From the NCBI GenBank assembly GCA_028583685.1, contig JAMXIF010001194.1, positions 5,115,130 to 5,179,129 of the forward strand: 64,000 nucleotides of DNA, written 5' to 3'. The DNA is from Petaurus breviceps papuanus. Taxonomy: Eukaryota; Chordata; Mammalia; Diprotodontia; Petauridae. How positions within the stretch are numbered: position 1 is the first letter of the stretch; each line of letters starts with the position of its first letter. Below the pieces are notes generated by a model. That model searched no databases. It saw nothing but the letters and a program-made list of their open reading frames with translations, and was not told the DNA's origin. A program made the translations under genes and the position numbers. This document shows, piece after piece, positions 37,166 through 49,414 of the stretch.

Positions 37166-37695
37166 GTGTTTCCCTATTCAGATGTGAGTATAGGTTCCTG
37201 GAACTCTTCCATTTCTGAGACTACATTTTCCCTGTTCTCTTATAATTCAGTAAATGTGTTCATATTCTACTTAGTGAAAGCTATGGCTTTGAAACATTGC
37301 TATGCATTGATACTTGATAAATTATATTTTCTTTGCAAACATACAACATCTTTCTAAGTTATATACTGTACTGACACTTTTACTGGGGACTCAATAAAAA
37401 ACCTTGTCAGTAATTTAATAGAAAACAACAAATTAGATGACAGTTATATTTGCAATGGATAAAGAATTCTTATTTTAGTAGTTCAGTGGATTGGTGATCT
37501 AATTAATGCAGGTATTCTCTGGCACAGATCAAAACCATCTATGCTTTGTCATCTTATTCCCTACTTGTCTATGTTTTCTTGAAGAAAAAATAATAATGAT
37601 TCCCATTTTATATAACTTTACAAAGTGCTTTTCTCACAATAAACTTGAGAGATAGTACAATTTTTTATGATAGACTGAAAAAAATTTTTTTTTAG

Positions 37696-38204
37696 TGTAA
37701 CCCACACCTCAAAGCCCATTTGTGTGGGAATCTCCTTACTAGTGGAGACTGATTATTTAATGCTCCACTCCTGCATGAAGGGTGGATTTGGTGAGAGCTT
37801 GAGAGATGATAAATCCTAGTCTTTTGGCTTCAAGCTTTGAGAGAGAAGATACACAGTTCCAGACTTTCTTGAGGTGTATGAAGGGAGAGAGAGAGAGACT
37901 CAGGGTAGAAGTCAACATGTAGTGGAGGCAATACCTTGATCATGTCCCTACCATCAGAGTCAACACTTTGATCATGTCCCTATCCTGAGTCTACTACATT
38001 AGAGACTTCAGGGAATTTCCCTTAGGTGAGATTTTGGGCTGTCTCTTGTTAACTGACTTATCTTGTTCCCAATGAGAGAGTTCATATACTCTATGTTTTG
38101 TCTGGAATATATTCTCATATAAATACTTTTGATTTCTGTTTGTTATTGGCTTAGATAAATTGGTTATTCACTATTTGCTATGTGTATTTATTGTGGAACT
38201 GACA
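37696..38204 (+). mobile_element. LTR of an endogenous-retrovirus-like element (fossil)
   Basis: A 509-base unit opens with TGTAACCC, has a TATA-like TCATATAAATAC near 38115, and closes with ACTGACA. Two bases later stands TGGCAGGAAGGGAG, the position and start (TGG) of a tRNA primer-binding site, so this looks like a 5' LTR with a scrap of leader. No internal coding region or second LTR is seen; the element is broken. Family not recognised; old. Confidence 0.5.
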
Positions 38205-38904
38205 TTTGGCAGGAAGGGAGTCAAGTGTTAGATATATTGTCTGGAAGATCTCCTTCCTTGTAAAGCTATAGTGATCAGTAGTGTAGCTTAAAAGTAAAAA
38301 TGATTTCCCTTAGACTAAAAATATTTCAGGGAGTAGATATATATCATTCTAACCCTATACCTTTTCTCTCTGAAGGAAGCAGAATGGCCAGCCTTTGACT
38401 GGAACTTGTTGTTTCCCTTCCTGGCAGGAATCAGAGTCTCCTTTAGAGAAGGATAAAGGAAAGAAACTCTAGAGATATCTTTTCTTATCTCCCTATAAAC
38501 CAAATCTAGATAAATTCACATAGATGCATAATCTACATGGACAAAACAAAACAGCATCATAGCACACTTTACATTTAAATAAACCTAATAATTACTAACA
38601 AAAAAATTAAAGCTACAAAATAAGAGGTCAAATTTTAGATTTAACAAGGTAAAATAAAATAGAACATGCATGCAAAGACAATGCTTTTGTTCTGTGTCTC
38701 CTTTAAGGTCCAAATTCTGCTAACTCTGCCTTTGTCATAAACAGATTTCTTAAAAATCTAGGGTGTCCTGTTATTTAAATAACATTATATTTAGAAATAT
38801 CTCTAGGGATACCTTGTATATATGTATGTGTGAGTTATGGTTAAAATCTGTGAACCCATGAGCCATTATTGACTACCAGAATTTGTAGACTATACCTGTC
38901 TTGA

Positions 38905-39225
38905 AATTATGCAGCGTTGGAAGGATCTCAGAGACCATTAATCTAAACTCTGCTTGAATCACATTTATGGAAGATGGTCATTTAGACTTTTCTTGATATC
39001 CAGGAAGGAGATAGTCGCTACATCCTAGGGTGTCTCATTCCACTTCTGGATCTCTCTAATTTTTAGGAAGCTTTTCTTATAAAGCCCAAGTCTGCCTCTT
39101 TGCAGCTCCCTCTCATCGCTTCTAGCTCTGCCCTTTAGGGCTAAGTTTAACAAGTCAAATTCATCTTCCTCCTGTCAGTTCTTCAAATACTTGAAGACAG
39201 CACTGGAATATCATGCCTGGAAGGT
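38905..39225 (-). mobile_element. CR1/L3-like LINE 3' end, minus strand
   Basis: ggaagcttttcttataaagc, ccaagtctgcctctttgcag, ttctagctctgccctttagg and tcttcaaatacttgaagaca are the reverse complement of the CR1-type 3' blocks at 26070-26590. Confidence 0.65.
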
Positions 39226-39554
39226 TTATTTTTGTACTTTTGATTGATTTATTTAACTGGAGGCAGCTGTCCTTATTATGGCTCTTAATATTATGAATAA
39301 TGAGTTGGTTCTTGTACCTCTCCAACCACATATACTTTATTCCTCTACTAGATTTATGAATCACTTGAACCAATTGTTATTAAAATATTTTTCTTTTACA
39401 GATTGATCTTTTCTTTTTGTTTTCTCATCCTGAAGTTGATTGTTAGGAAGTGTTTTTCTATTTTAATACAATAGTTCATCATTCTTGCCTATTTTTTTGG
39501 AAGAAGGCTTAAAGGAAAAACCTTGATTTTTTTTCTTTAAAGATGAATGCAGTT

Positions 39555-40345
39555 TGTCCAGGTTTGGTAACACCAGGATAGTGAAAACCCCTTCCCCCAG
39601 CTACAACCTCTCTTCTACACAATATTTCCAATCAGGACAACACCCAGTCCTTCTTAGTCCTTATTCCCTCTGCAACCCTATTTCACTGTGCTCTCTGGAA
39701 CTCTATATTACCTTTAATGAATGCTCCTTCATCCTAAATCTCTTCCTTGAAGGCCTTGTATCTTCTTATGCCAACCTGACTTTCGTCAGTGAAACCTTGT
39801 CCCTTGGCAACTATTTCTGGGGTTGGTTATTTTTCTCATGCCCTGGGAAAGACCAGAACAAGTATATTTCCTGGTGTTTCTAGATTCTCCCCCTGCTGCC
39901 CTCACTCACTTGTGCTTTTTGAAGTATATTTTCCATATTCTAATTGCTATCATTTGCCAACATCTAGGTTATTTATTGTCCCTTCCCCTTCTCTCTCCAA
40001 CAGTGTGATACCAGACTCAATCTTCTTCTCTACTTCTAACCCTTGGGCAATCCTTGAATATGACACTCCATATTTCTTACATCTTAGCATTCAGACAAAC
40101 CATTTCCTGTGCTTGGATTGTGAAGAAAAAACTGAGTTTTGTCTTCCTGCAGCTTCCTTTAACACTCAGCTCAGGTGTCCCTTCCTCTGAAACCTTTTCT
40201 GATCCTCTCAGTAGTTACTCTTTTCTGCCTCATCAAATTCATTTAAGTTTTACTGTGTACATATTATGTCCTCCCCTAGCGAAATGTAAGTGTAGAGACC
40301 ATTTCATTTTTTCTTTCCTTAGAAGTTCATTTGATGATTTTTGGT
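39555..40345 (+). mobile_element. L2-like LINE, endonuclease-region and 3' fragments
   Basis: ccttcccccagctacaacct, ttcgtcagtgaaaccttgtc (encoding a degraded LTFVSETL, compare the L2 endonuclease ALTETWL type motif), then a jump near 40040 to the 3' region (ttcagacaaaccatttcctg, tgaaaccttttctgatcctc). Frames up to 133 codons are fortuitous. Confidence 0.5.
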
Positions 40346-40439
40346 TTTATATCACAATTATTTCTAGATAGAAAAACTCCTTTCATCTTCACCTTCAGCT
40401 TTAAAAAAAACATTAAGCAAAACCAACCCACACAGATAA

Positions 40440-40995
40440 TGTTAATGGGATATAAGATCTTCACCCATTAATAGGCCTCATGTGGAGCCCATTAAGGAAA
40501 GCTCGTTTAGGAGAGGCTTACTTGTAGGAAGGCTTTTACACCTTTTGCTAATTTCTAATTAGGCACTGAGTCAGGAGGGTTGTGATGCCTTCTGGCTCTG
40601 AGAAGTGTATATATACTCCGAGCTGGTATTTTGCTCTCTTATGAGAAGGATCTTGTGATTCCCTGGTTGAGATTCTGAGTGGCCATAGTTCAGAGCTCCC
40701 AGATTGCTCAGATATAAAGGCTCTCTTGATCTAGGGATATATGTAAAGTATATAGTTGATTCAGGCAGTCAGAGCCCTGTCTCATGGTCTTTATTTCTCT
40801 GCTTGCATTTTCTCTGTTTGTATTTTCTCTGAGTTCAGGATGCTGACTTTTCCCTTGAACTAGTGAAAATGTAATTAAAAAAGGATCATTGACCCCTTAA
40901 ACAGTTATCTTTCCTAGTAAAGCCGATCTAAGAACCTGTGCTAGCAGCCATGCTGAATATGCCAGTATGATTGTCGCTACAACACATTAACCACA
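40440..40995 (+). mobile_element. Possible solo LTR (fossil)
   Basis: About 555 bases between inverted ends TGTTAATGG and CATTAACCA, with a strong TATA box (GTGTATATATACTCC) at 40605-40619. No target duplication is clear and no internal genes are present. Old and tentative. Confidence 0.4.
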
Positions 40996-41215
40996 TCTGA
41001 TAGTTTTTACAACATTCCTTATCCTAGTTCACCTTCCCTCCCCAATAAAAGGAGAGATGTATGTTTTTCCATCTCTTCTCTGGAACATAGATTAGCCCTT
41101 ATAATTACAGCGCATTCACTTTTGTTTCATTAGTGTTTAACATAGTGCCTGGAGCATAATAAGTGCTTAATAAATACTTGTTTCATTTTTTTTATTGTTC
41201 TTTTACTTTAAATTA

Positions 41216-41560
41216 AATGTCAGTGGGTCTTTTTTTTTTGGTGTTTGCATACTTTACTATGTATTAGTTAATACTTCACATATTGTTCTGAATTCTTCAT
41301 ATCCACCATTTCTCATAGTGCAATATTGAGTTACATTCATGTAACAATTTGTTTAGCCATTTCTCATTGATGGATACTTAATCTGGTTTTAGTTCTTTAA
41401 TACCAGCAAAGTGATCTTATGAATAGTTTAGCCCATATAGGACATTTCTTTCTGTCTTTGACTTCCTTGGTATGTATATACCCAGCAAGGGTATTTATAG
41501 GTCTAAAGTCATTAGTGACTTTTCTTTCATTATTAGAGGCTGTTAGATGGCATACTAGAA
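41216..41560 (-). mobile_element. L1 3'-region fragment, minus strand
   Basis: gtttagccatttctcattga, tggatacttaatctggtttt, tttctttctgtctttgactt, tatatacccagcaaggg parallel other L1 antisense segments. Confidence 0.55.
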
Positions 41561-41564
41561 TGAG

Positions 41565-41757
41565 AACTGACCTTAAGAGATCTCAGTTTAAATCTTGCCT
41601 CAGACAGGATTAAAACCAATTAACCTTTCTTAGCTTCAGTTTTTTCATCTGTAAAATATGGAAAACAATAGAACCTATCTCCCAATGTTGTGAAAATCAA
41701 ATGAGAAAACATATGTAAAGTGATTTACAAACCTTAAAGGATTATATAATGTTAGTT
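41565..41757 (+). mobile_element. MIR-type SINE
   Basis: aatcttgcctcagacagg, ttttttcatctgtaaaatat, tcaaatgagaaaacatatgt; interrupted on the right by the next SINE. Confidence 0.55.
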
Positions 41758-41920
41758 TTTTTTTTCTAATTCTTTAAAGCAATCGGGGTTAAGTAACTTG
41801 CTCAAGGTTACACGGCCAGTTATTTCTGGTGGGTGCTAAGTGTCTGAGCCCGGGATTCGATCTCCAGGTCTTCTCAACACTGGAGCCGGTGCTCTTACTC
41901 GCTGTGCTACCTGGCCTCCC
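41758..41920 (-). mobile_element. tRNA-type SINE, minus strand
   Basis: aaagcaatcggggttaagta, gagcccgggattcgatctcc, gctgtgctacctggcctccc. Duplication AATGTTAGTT at 41748-41757 and 41921-41930. Confidence 0.9.
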
Positions 41921-42489
41921 AATGTTAGTTATTGATATAATTCTATATTATTTTGTAGAATAGTTGAATGAAGCCACAATTCTTGTCAATGTGTGGCGGA
42001 TTTCTTTCAACTCCTTTAAAGGGCTTTATTTTTAATTTTTCTGGTCTCAAGTGCCTACAGCATGGTGATATTTAATAAATATATAAATTGAATTAAACGG
42101 TTGACTGTTCCTGGACCTTCCTTGGAGGATATCTCAAAAAAAAATCTAACTTTTAAAAATTTTGATAACTGCCAGTTTCTCTAGATCTGGCAGCTTTGTG
42201 ATGATAACATGTAATTTCTATTAGCTCTTCCCATCTACTTATAGTATTATAGAACCCCAGTAAGGGTATGTAATAAAATACAATGGGCCAGTCAATTAGT
42301 TGAGGTGGGGGAGAAAGAACAATTCTAAATTCAGCATATGAGTCAAATGTCATCTTCCACATGCTTGTGCCATCTCATATTGCATTAATGGAAATACAGT
42401 CTTCTGTAATTGCTGCAACAGTATCTAACAAATATGTTGCAAAATTCAGATCCAAGTCAATGGAAACCATGCTAATTTGAAGCTTGACT

Positions 42490-42850
42490 AAAAGATCTGG
42501 ACATAGTCCGAAAAAGACACTTAGTAGGGCTATGATAATTGTCTTCAAATATGTGAAGAGTAGAAGAGGGACTAGACATTTTTTATTTGGCCTTGGAGGA
42601 CAGACTAGGAATAATGGATTGAGGGGAGGTATGTGGGCATATTTTGGCCCTATACAAAGAAAAACATCCTAATGTAGCTATCCAGAGGGGAAATAGGTTA
42701 TCTTAAGGAGTTGGGAACTAATTCCCCAGCATAGGAATTCTTCAAGCAGAAGCTGGGCAACCCATTTGTTAGAGACTAGTGGAAGGGATTCCTATTTCAA
42801 ATAGAGTTTGAATCAGATGACTTCTCAGTTTCCAAATCCAAAGAGTTGAA
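42490..42850 (+). mobile_element. CR1/L3-like LINE 3' end
   Basis: ttgtcttcaaatatgtgaag, tagaagagggactagac, ggacagactaggaataatgg, attcttcaagcagaagctgg. Confidence 0.7.
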
Positions 42851-43439
42851 GACTCTAAGCCATTTCTTCCATAAACCTTCCCTGGTCATTCTCCCAACCC
42901 CGCAGTCAGTATCTTCTTTATTTGAACTCTTAGCACCTTATTTGTACCTTTTAAAAATTGTACACTCACATTCTACTTTTCTGTTATCATTTGTGTTTGT
43001 GGATTATTGCACCTCTATCAAAACCATCCTCATCATGGTATGGAGATGACTCTGGGTTCTTGAAAGTTATACCAGTAGAGCATAAATTAACAGGTTTAGA
43101 AAGCTAGAATGGCTTCTGACTCAATTATATGTATGTCACCTGAGCAAAAGCCTAGCTAACTTTGTAGAAAAGTTCAGGGCTAGGCAATGAGTATTTTGTC
43201 ATAATACCTCTTTACAACCTTCTACTAAGGCAATAACGATCTGCATTGGTAGAAATTAACAAAGTTACATGTCTTTTAAACTATGGAAGAATTATCTCCT
43301 GAATGAGATTATAAATTCCATGAGAATATGTGTTATTCTTTCTACTCTCACACTGTTCAACCTTGCTCCTAATAAATATTCAAATTTTTGTTAAATAAGA
43401 AAATGAGTAAATAAAAAAAATGCATTCCATAGAGTGTTT

Positions 43440-44570
43440 GGGGAAAAAAAGACCCCTTCAATTTCATTACAGTGAATGACTATTTAGGAATTATATACAT
43501 GAAAAGTATACATGGAAAATACCCTATAGTACCTTATCTCAAAGTAGGGAAAATCAGCAGACCAGATAGGTATGACCTAAATAACATCCCTTATGAATAC
43601 GAAGTGATGGTGATTAACAAATTTAAGGGATTAGATCTGGTAGATAGACTACCTGAAGTTCTATGGACAGAGGTTTAAAATATTGTACAGGAGGCAGCAG
43701 AAGCAACAACATCAAAAAGCCATTCCAAAGAAAAAGAAGAACAAGAAAACAAAATGCTGTCAGATAAGGCTTTACAAATAGCTGAGAAAGAAAAAGGAAA
43801 AGGAGAAAGGGAAAGATATATCCAATTGAATGCAGAATTTCAGAGAACAGGGATGGCTAGGTGGCATAGTGAAGAGAGCACTGACCATGGAGTCAAGAGG
43901 ACCTGAGTTCAAATCCCACCTCAGACACTTAACACTTACTTACTGTGTGACCTTGGGCAAGTCACTCGACCCCAATTGTCCTGCCTTCCCCCTTGCAAAA
44001 ACAAAACAAAAAACCAAAATAAAACTAAAAAAATAAAAAAAGAAAAGCATTTGATTGTGTAGATCACAACAAAATTCGACTAGTCCTTAAAGAGGTGGTA
44101 GTAACAGATCATCTCATCTTACTTGTCTCCTGAGGAACCTGTATGTGGGTTAAGAAGCAACAGTTAGAACTGAACAAGAAACAGCTAATTGGTTTAAGAC
44201 TGGAAAAGGAGTATGGAAAGACTGTATGTTGTCACTTTATTTATTTAACTTCCATGTAGAATACATTGTGCAAAATGCCAGCTTGGATGAATCAGAAGCT
44301 GAAATTAAGGTTGCTGGGAGAAATATCAATAATCTCAGATATGCAGATGATACTGCTCTGATGGCAGAAAGTGAAGAATTAAGAAGACTCTTGATGAGGG
44401 TGAAAGAAGGTAGTGTAAAAGCTGGCCTGAAACTTAACATAAAGAAAAAATGGAAGAACAAACAAACAACAGCAACAGCAACAAGCCATAGTGCAAAGTG
44501 GTTACTCCTTGCAAAAGTTATTTATCATATGGTGTATTTTTTCCTGCAAAATTATGGAGTCAGTATCATA
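43440..44570 (+). mobile_element. RTE/BovB-like LINE, two coding fragments
   Basis: The first fragment (43440-43849) encodes YEVMVINKFKGLDLVDRLPE, LWTEV and later GERERYIQLNAEFQR, a BovB-like linker after the endonuclease. The second (44042-44460) encodes KAFDCVDHNK and then AGRNINNLRYADDTALMAES, carrying the reverse-transcriptase YADD catalytic motif. Roughly 300 residues between them are missing and a SINE sits at the joint. Stops and frame changes are present; dead. Confidence 0.85.
43850..44041 (+). mobile_element. tRNA-type SINE, plus strand, at an RTE deletion joint
   Basis: gatggctaggtggcatagtg, catggagtcaagaggacctg, tgtgaccttgggcaagtcac, long A-rich tail. Confidence 0.9.
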
Positions 44571-44852
44571 TAGAAGAAAAGGGAAAGAAATTAAATGTAA
44601 AAGGCTGATTGAGGAATATTGAAAATACTTAGCTTAAACTAAGCTGACACAATTGTTCTTTTTCTTTCTGTGACTACTTAATATTAATAAAATGTGCTAA
44701 CTATGGCATCGAAAGCAAATGGATACCTAAAGTAGCATAGATATTCTGAGATCATCCTGTTTTGAATGGGACCAGAAGTTAGAATAAGTAACATCCAACC
44801 CAATCTAATGAGCATTTTTTTGAGCTTACACATTTTATTTTATTTTATTATT

Positions 44853-45016
44853 AAATTTTTTTTGCTTTTTGGAGGGCAATTGGGGTTAAGTGACATGCTA
44901 GTTTTTTAAACAAACACGGCTAGTTTTTGTGTTACGTATCTGAGGTTGGATTTGAACTCAGGTCCTCCTGACTCCAGGGCCAGTGTCCTATTCACTGTGC
45001 CACCTAGCCGCTCTGA
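44853..45016 (-). mobile_element. tRNA-type SINE, minus strand
   Basis: gctttttggagggcaattgg, gactccagggccagtgtcct, tgccacctagccgctc. Flanks share acattttatttt. Confidence 0.85.
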
Positions 45017-45019
45017 CAT

Positions 45020-46540
45020 TTTATTTTTTAAAATAGATTTTTGATACATTTTGTTTTTACATAGCCTAGATTTTCTCTGAAATTCCTCTCCCTTAGAGAG
45101 CCCTCCCTTACGACAAAAGAATTAAAAAGAAAAGAAAAGAAAAAAGAGGAAGAGAAGAAAATTCAGGAAATTGATTAATACATTGAAAGGAGAATAAGGA
45201 AAGGGAACAAATATTCACTATGTGCCTACTATGTTCCAGGCATTGTGCTGAGCACTTTATGAACATCTCATTTGATCCCCACAACAATCCTGGGAGGTAG
45301 GTGCTATTATTCTCCTCATTTTACAGTTGAGAAAACTGAGGGAGATAGGGGCTAGGCCCAGGGTCACACAGCTAGTGTCTGAGGCTGCATCTGAACTCAG
45401 GTCTTCCTGACTCCAAACCCAGAGCCTATCCACTGCATTATATGCAATATTCCACACTTGTAGAAGTACTTCTGCAAAGGAGTCAGGTCCTGTATCTTCT
45501 CATGTCTCTTCTTTGGGGCCAAGTCTAGTTTTATTTTTTGTTTTAATTTTTTTTTAATGCTCACTTTCAATGGTTTCATGGTTGTTATTCTTTCCAATTA
45601 CATTGTCATAGAGATAATTTTTTTGGCTCTGCTTATTTCACTTTGCATCATTTCATTTAAATCCTTATTGGTATTCATTATGTTAGTCATTTCTTCCAGC
45701 ACAGTAATGTTCTATTTCACTCATATAGTTCAATTTTTTTAACCATTCTGCAATAATAGAATCTACTTTATTTCTAAGACTTTATTATCACAAAATATGT
45801 TGCTATAAATATTTTGATGTATATGGAATTTTGCTTTTTGTCAATGACCTTCTTGAGGTCACTTTCTCAGCAGTGGAATCTCTGGGTCAAAGGATATGGA
45901 TGTTTAGTCACTTTATTTGCAAAATTGCTTTCCAGAATGGCTGTGCCAATTCACAGTTCCACCAGCAATGCACTAGTGTGTCTTTCTTTTCACAACTACT
46001 TCAACATTGACTATTCCCATATTTTGTCATCATTGCAAATTTTCTGAGTGTGAGGTGAAACCTCAAAGTTGTTTGATTTGTATTTCTTTTATTAGTGATT
46101 TGCAGCAATCTTTCATCTGGTTATTAATTGTAATTCTTACTTTTAGAGCTGTTGTTTCATATCTTCTGACCACTTTGCTATTGGGGAATGACTTTTGGCC
46201 TTACATATTTCTATTATTTGTCCATAAATCTTGGATGCCAAACCTCTATCAGAAATATCTGATAAAAATATTTCTGCCTGATAGATCACTTTTCCTTCTT
46301 ACCCTAGATGCATTAATCTTGTTTATGCAAAAGCTTTTCAATTTCATGTCATCAAAATTATTTATTTTATCTTTTGTAATTATTGCTATTTCCTATTTGG
46401 TTAAGAAGCCATTTCCTATCCATAGCTGTAAAAGGAATATGATTTGCTTATCTTCTAAATTTTTTATAGGATGGTCTTTAGTATTCAGGTTTCACATCCA
46501 TTTTGAATTTATTGTGGAACACAATTCAAGGCCAACAAGC
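45020..46540 (-). mobile_element. L1 LINE 3' half, minus strand
   Basis: The longest conventional L1 piece here, 45020-45185 and 45450-46540, split by a CORE SINE. Blocks such as gcttatttcactttgcatca, tgggtcaaaggatatggatg, ttccaccagcaatgcactag and agtgtgaggtgaaacctcaa are the complement of the mammalian L1 ORF2 C-terminus and 3' UTR. The open frames on the plus strand here are antisense artefacts. Confidence 0.7.
45190..45450 (-). mobile_element. CORE/MIR-type SINE, minus strand, well preserved
   Basis: ttcactatgtgcctactatg, ccaggcattgtgctgagcac, tcctgggaggtaggtgctat, acagttgagaaaactgaggg, ggtcacacagctagtgtctg. Confidence 0.85.
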
Positions 46541-47204
46541 ATTTATCAACATAAACTGACACAATAAAATTAATTAAAATAAGCATAATAATGTGTGACT
46601 TCACAAATTCTTTTAAGGATAGAGATAATAAAATTTCTGATTACATACATATAAAGCTATAGACTATTCCTACCTTGTTTAATTCCATGCACCATGAAAT
46701 GAATTACAACTTTCTTCACAGAGTTCTTGAAAATCAGGCAGAATAAATGTGGAATATTTTATCTGGTTACAAAGTTATAATAGCCTTATAATTGCTCTTC
46801 TCCTAGTTTTTCCACCTCTCCAGTCATCGTTCACATAGCTGTACTCATAATCTTCATAATTTCATTATGTCTTCCTTAGAAATCTTCCATGGTTCTGTAT
46901 TACTGAATAAAGTCCAAATTCAGCTTGACATTCAAGACTCTTCAGAATTTAGTTGGAACCTATGTATTGTATCAGCAATGCCATATTCACAATGCCTATA
47001 GAGATTACAAATATGCTGATATAATTATCCATCACAAAATACATCAGGTTTGCCATTTGGGGAAATAAACTAGAAAATTTATTAAGATACCAAAAGACTG
47101 AGTCCCAAAACCAGAAAGTGAAAGCCATCAGAGTAGTTATGACATTGGCACAGGTAGATAAAGTAGAAAGCACCCACATTTTCAAGCCTTTAAAACAGAA
47201 CAGG

Positions 47205-47395
47205 CTACCTCAGGCAAAGGTCCTCCTCTCCCCACTCACAGCAACCACCCAGCGCCCTGGAAGCACGCTCCCAGCAGCTCTGGCCCCTGGCAGTCCTCAG
47301 CAGGAGTCCTTAGCAGAAAGTCCTGCTCCCAGCAGCTCCGGCCCCTGGTGGTGCTCAGCAGGGGTCCTAACTAAAAAAAAAAAAAAAAAAAAAAG
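47205..47395 (+). repeat. GC-rich insert with imperfect tandem repeat and poly(A)
   Basis: Two units of about 57 bases each begin gctcccagcagctc(t/c)ggcc and end gtcctNa; a 22-base A tract follows at 47373-47394. Base composition differs sharply from the flanks. Looks retroposed; source not recognised. Confidence 0.55.
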
Positions 47396-47574
47396 GCAAC
47401 CGCCGCCAACTGCCAACTGCAGGACCGTTAGCTCGGCTTTTCACTTTCTCTTGCTCTGCTATGTCAGCACGTCCATGGGGCATGGGAGATCTTTAAATCC
47501 CATAACCCTTACATATCCAACTGTAGCTTACCCAACACTTGAATATATATTTCAGGCAAATTAGACTCATCCCT

Positions 47575-48010
47575 CAGTCTTATCCTGCCTTCTCTTTCTT
47601 TGCCTGTGCTGTCCCTCATTATAATTTCCTCTCCCCCATACCTAATACTGCTGCCTATTGAAATTCTTTTGTTCCTTCAAAGCCCATCTCAGATGCCACT
47701 TTCATCATGAAGTCTTCCTTGTTCCTTCCCCTTTAGGGATCACTTCTTCAGATCTCCCATAACATGTGGTATTTGCCCTCTCCTGCCACTTATTGCTATC
47801 TAACTTGTATAATAGCCTAACTTGATTATAGCTATTTATGTACATATCTTATCTCTTTTCCATATGCTGAGCTCCCCACTTCCACTCTTCACTTTCACTA
47901 AGACTGCCCTCAAGGAACTTCCTAGAACTGTATGTTTTTCATTTTCTCCCTGTCCCCAAGCACAGGACCTAATGAATAATAAAGGCTTAATAAATGTTTT
48001 ACTAAACTAT
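47575..48010 (+). mobile_element. L2-like LINE 3' end
   Basis: ccttcaaagcccatctcaga, catgaagtcttccttgttcc, ataataaaggcttaataaatg. Confidence 0.6.
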
Positions 48011-48119
48011 AAAAATTACCACCTGAATGACTCAAGCTTCCAAGTGGTAATTAAAGCTGAAAATGTCTAGAAATAATATGAATACCTTCCTTTTTTCAGA
48101 GAGGTCAGGGGTCTATAAT

Positions 48120-48360
48120 CAATCAAGTAATCAACATTATTAAGTGCTTACTATGTGCCAGACACTGTGATAAGTCCTGGAAATATAAAGAAGTGAAAGA
48201 CAGTCTCTGGCCAGTATGAACTCACAATCTAATTGGGAAGACAACATGCAAATACATACAAACAAAGCAAGCTCTTTACAGGATAAACAGGAAATAATTA
48301 ACAGAAGAAAAACACTAGAATTAAGTGCAGTTGAGGTTTCCAATAAAAAGAATGAGGGCC
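48120..48360 (-). mobile_element. L2-like LINE 3' end, minus strand
   Basis: attaagtgcttactatgtgc, cagacactgtgataagtcc, aactcacaatctaattggg and ggaaataattaacagaag are the reverse strand of the same family. Confidence 0.65.
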
Positions 48361-49414
48361 AGAATATTGTATACATGACTGTCAGATATAGTACTTGCAT
48401 CAGTTGTTTTTGCTTGACTTTTTTTGTTTTGTTCTAAGAGCTGGTTCACTTGTGTGTGTGTGTAAATGATTTGTCTGGATATGACTGATATGATATCATT
48501 AACATCAGCAATAATAAAACACATTTCTTTAAATATGAATTTTAAAAAGTAATGTGAACCAATGGTGCCTAGAATTGTACTGTTAAAACTCCTACTTTGT
48601 CCTTATCTTATTATGTCTAGGGATTATTGCTGAGCCAGCTGACATGGCATATGGAGTTCAGTGTGAAAGCACAGCAGAGCCACACAAGGCATAATCACAG
48701 CTTAACACACATGAAGAGTTTCACAGAATGTTTCTTCAGCCTTTTGAAGAAAAGGCTTATATTTACTGGTGATAGAGCAATTCTGAAACAAGGGCATAAT
48801 GTGGCTTCTGAAATTGTTTCTCTACCCTTGTTACTCTGCTCTCCTCTTGCTTGGTAATCCAAGGGTCCTCCTACATTTTCTTTTCTTTGGTGATTTTCAC
48901 ATTACAGTTGATTTCTTGATATAATGTTTTCTTTATGATAGGGTCTGAAGTGTAGGTTGCTTCCATGAAAGCTGACCTGAAAGCAACTTAATTTGTGCCT
49001 CAATTTAAAGGAGAAAAGTGTAGAAAAGTGTTGAGAGTGAGAATGTTTGCCCAGAGTCTTAAGCTAAAAGGTCCTATGTGTTAAAAAGGAAGAAGGAAGG
49101 TTGATGTTGAAAGTGCTAAGAGAACATAGAACTTTTTAAACTGTATGGAATCTTAGAGACCATTTAGCTTAGCCCTTTAATTTTAGGGAAGAAAGAACTG
49201 AGGTTCAGAGAAGAAATTGACTTGTCCAAGAACATAAAGCTATTTGTCTAACTGGGACTCAAACCCATGTCTCTCTAATCTTGTCCAGTGTTCTTCTGCC
49301 TTTCTAGGTATTTAGACTCAGTATTTCATTGAGCATGGAAGCCCCTACTGTGGTCTCTCATTTTTCCCTGAACCTGTCTTCACTGTGAACAGTTTATTTG
49401 AATAAAGGAAGTAA

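Noticed and set aside
39554-40371. Overlapping frames of 105-133 codons
   Set aside because: They run through an L2-like LINE in mixed frames; no consistent protein.
43440-44570. RTE text considered as a live gene because of its YADD motif
   Set aside because: Large internal loss, stops and frame changes show it is a dead LINE fragment.
46007-46567. 186-codon plus-strand frame
   Set aside because: Lies antisense in a decayed L1 3' half; hydrophobic, low-complexity translation without motifs.
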